Below, piece by piece: positions 63,247-64,000 of a stretch of 64,000 nt of DNA. The stretch comes from an uncultured Bacteroidota bacterium. Lineage in GTDB: Bacteria > Bacteroidota > Bacteroidia > Chitinophagales > Chitinophagaceae. How positions within the stretch are numbered: the stretch's first letter is position 1; each line of letters opens with the position of its first letter. Where the stretch lies: NCBI GenBank assembly GCA_903858475.1, contig CAIOIZ010000145.1, forward strand, positions 1 through 64,000. The letters run 5' to 3'. The position numbers and the translations under genes are program-made. The notes under the pieces were generated by a model that did no database searches, had not been told where the DNA came from, and worked only from the letters and a program-made list of their open reading frames with translations.

Positions 63247-64000
63247 ATGGCAAAAATAAAAGTTACCAATCCTGTGGTAGAATTGGATGGAGATGAAATG
63301 ACCCGCATCATCTGGAAATTTATCAAAGACAAATTAATTCTTCCCTACTTGGATGTGCCCATTCAATATTTTGATTTAGGGATGGAGTATAGGGATGAAA
63401 CCAATGACCAGGTTACCATCGATGCAGCGAATGCCATCAAGGCATGTGGGGTAGGTATCAAATGTGCTACCATTACACCTGATGAAGCAAGAGTAAAAGA
63501 GTTTAATCTCAAACAAATGTGGAAGAGCCCCAACGGCACCATTCGCAATATTCTAGATGGCACTGTATTTAGAGAACCCATTGTGATGCAAAATGTGCCC
63601 CGACTAGTAACCAATTGGACAGCCCCTATCATTGTAGGCCGTCACGCATTTGGCGATCAATATCGTGCAACCGATACCGTTATTAAAGGAAAAGGCAAAT
63701 TAACCATGACTTTTACACCTGAAAACGGTGGCGAGCCCCAAGTATTTGAAGTATACAATTATAAAGGCGATGGTGTTGCCATGGCCATGTATAATACCGA
63801 TGAAAGTATTTATGGTTTTGCCAGAAGTTGCTTTAATATGGCACTCAGTAAAAAATGGCCCCTCTATCTTTCTACCAAAAATACCATTCTGAAAAAATAC
63901 GATGGTCGTTTCAAAGACATCTTTGAAGAAGTGTATCAAAATGAATTCAAAGCGGCTTATACTACTGCTGGTATCACTTATGAGCATCGATTGATTGATG
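63247..64000 (+). CDS. NADP-dependent isocitrate dehydrogenase, eukaryote-like type (3' end outside window)
   Basis: At least 251 residues; the frame is open to the end of the window. N-terminus [20 protein letters not shown], then [36 protein letters not shown] and the substrate loop region around [26 protein letters not shown]: the pattern of homodimeric subfamily II isocitrate dehydrogenases as in eukaryotes and some bacteria. It catalyses the same step as the subfamily I enzyme upstream. It should reach roughly 400-410 residues beyond the border. Confidence 0.95.
   Translation, partial: MAKIKVTNPVVELDGDEMTRIIWKFIKDKLILPYLDVPIQYFDLGMEYRDETNDQVTIDAANAIKACGVGIKCATITPDEARVKEFNLKQMWKSPNGTIRNILDGTVFREPIVMQNVPRLVTNWTAPIIVGRHAFGDQYRATDTVIKGKGKLTMTFTPENGGEPQVFEVYNYKGDGVAMAMYNTDESIYGFARSCFNMALSKKWPLYLSTKNTILKKYDGRFKDIFEEVYQNEFKAAYTTAGITYEHRLID

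Overview
The window is a chromosomal segment of a Bacteroidota bacterium, most likely family Chitinophagaceae. Four things point there: type IX secretion parts and substrates (a DUF5103 Plug protein, one type A and one type B C-terminal sorting domain), a TamL lipoprotein, repeated TAnnTTTG (-7) promoter elements close to start codons, and Bacteroidota-typical families (DUF6702, DUF4350, CcmD, archaeal-type ProS). The base composition is AT-rich and even. I see no prophage, insertion sequence, CRISPR array, tRNA or ribosomal RNA gene. The family-level assignment is inference.

Layout. 1-3.3 kb: the 3' part of a GH27 alpha-galactosidase, pdxJ, a small transaldolase and an unlabelled signal recognition particle RNA. 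3.3-9.8 kb: envelope biogenesis (T9SS Plug, LolC/E-type permease, TrmH-type methyltransferase, TamL) and truB. 9.9-17.4 kb: the DUF58 / MoxR / DUF4350 / DUF4129-like / SpoIIM cluster with a divergent RDD protein, then two tandem small membrane paralogues. 17.4-28.4 kb: translation and core metabolism (proS, miaA, cca, cysteine desulfurase, glmM, a methyltransferase) with two outer-envelope proteins. 28.4-33.9 kb: two LTA-synthase-like sulfatase-fold transferases and a PAP2 phosphatase. 33.9-42 kb: a CNNM/HlyC-type protein, DUF6702, HupE/UreJ, an M1 peptidase, an esterase and a GH97 enzyme. 42-48.7 kb: a MORN-type protein, a VPS10/BNR protein with an acyl-CoA-binding protein, and a large T9SS substrate. 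48.8-56.4 kb: ccmB-ccmC-ccmD, glutamate dehydrogenase, an HsdR-N protein, AMP nucleosidase, a fused oligopeptide ABC ATPase and queA. 56.4-64 kb: a G-rich repeat locus, a gamma-lyase/synthase family PLP enzyme, a T9SS type B protein, a GNAT and two isocitrate dehydrogenases of different subfamilies, separated by a four-helix-bundle gene framed by inverted heptamer arrays.

Most of the content is ordinary housekeeping DNA. The parts that standard annotation does not explain are: the inverted-array cassette between the two isocitrate dehydrogenase genes and its gene-less look-alike at 56.5 kb; structured leaders or operator-like repeats before queA and between the HsdR-N and AMP nucleosidase genes; promoters placed so close to start codons that transcripts should be leaderless; and a CcmC whose tryptophan-rich signature has been replaced.
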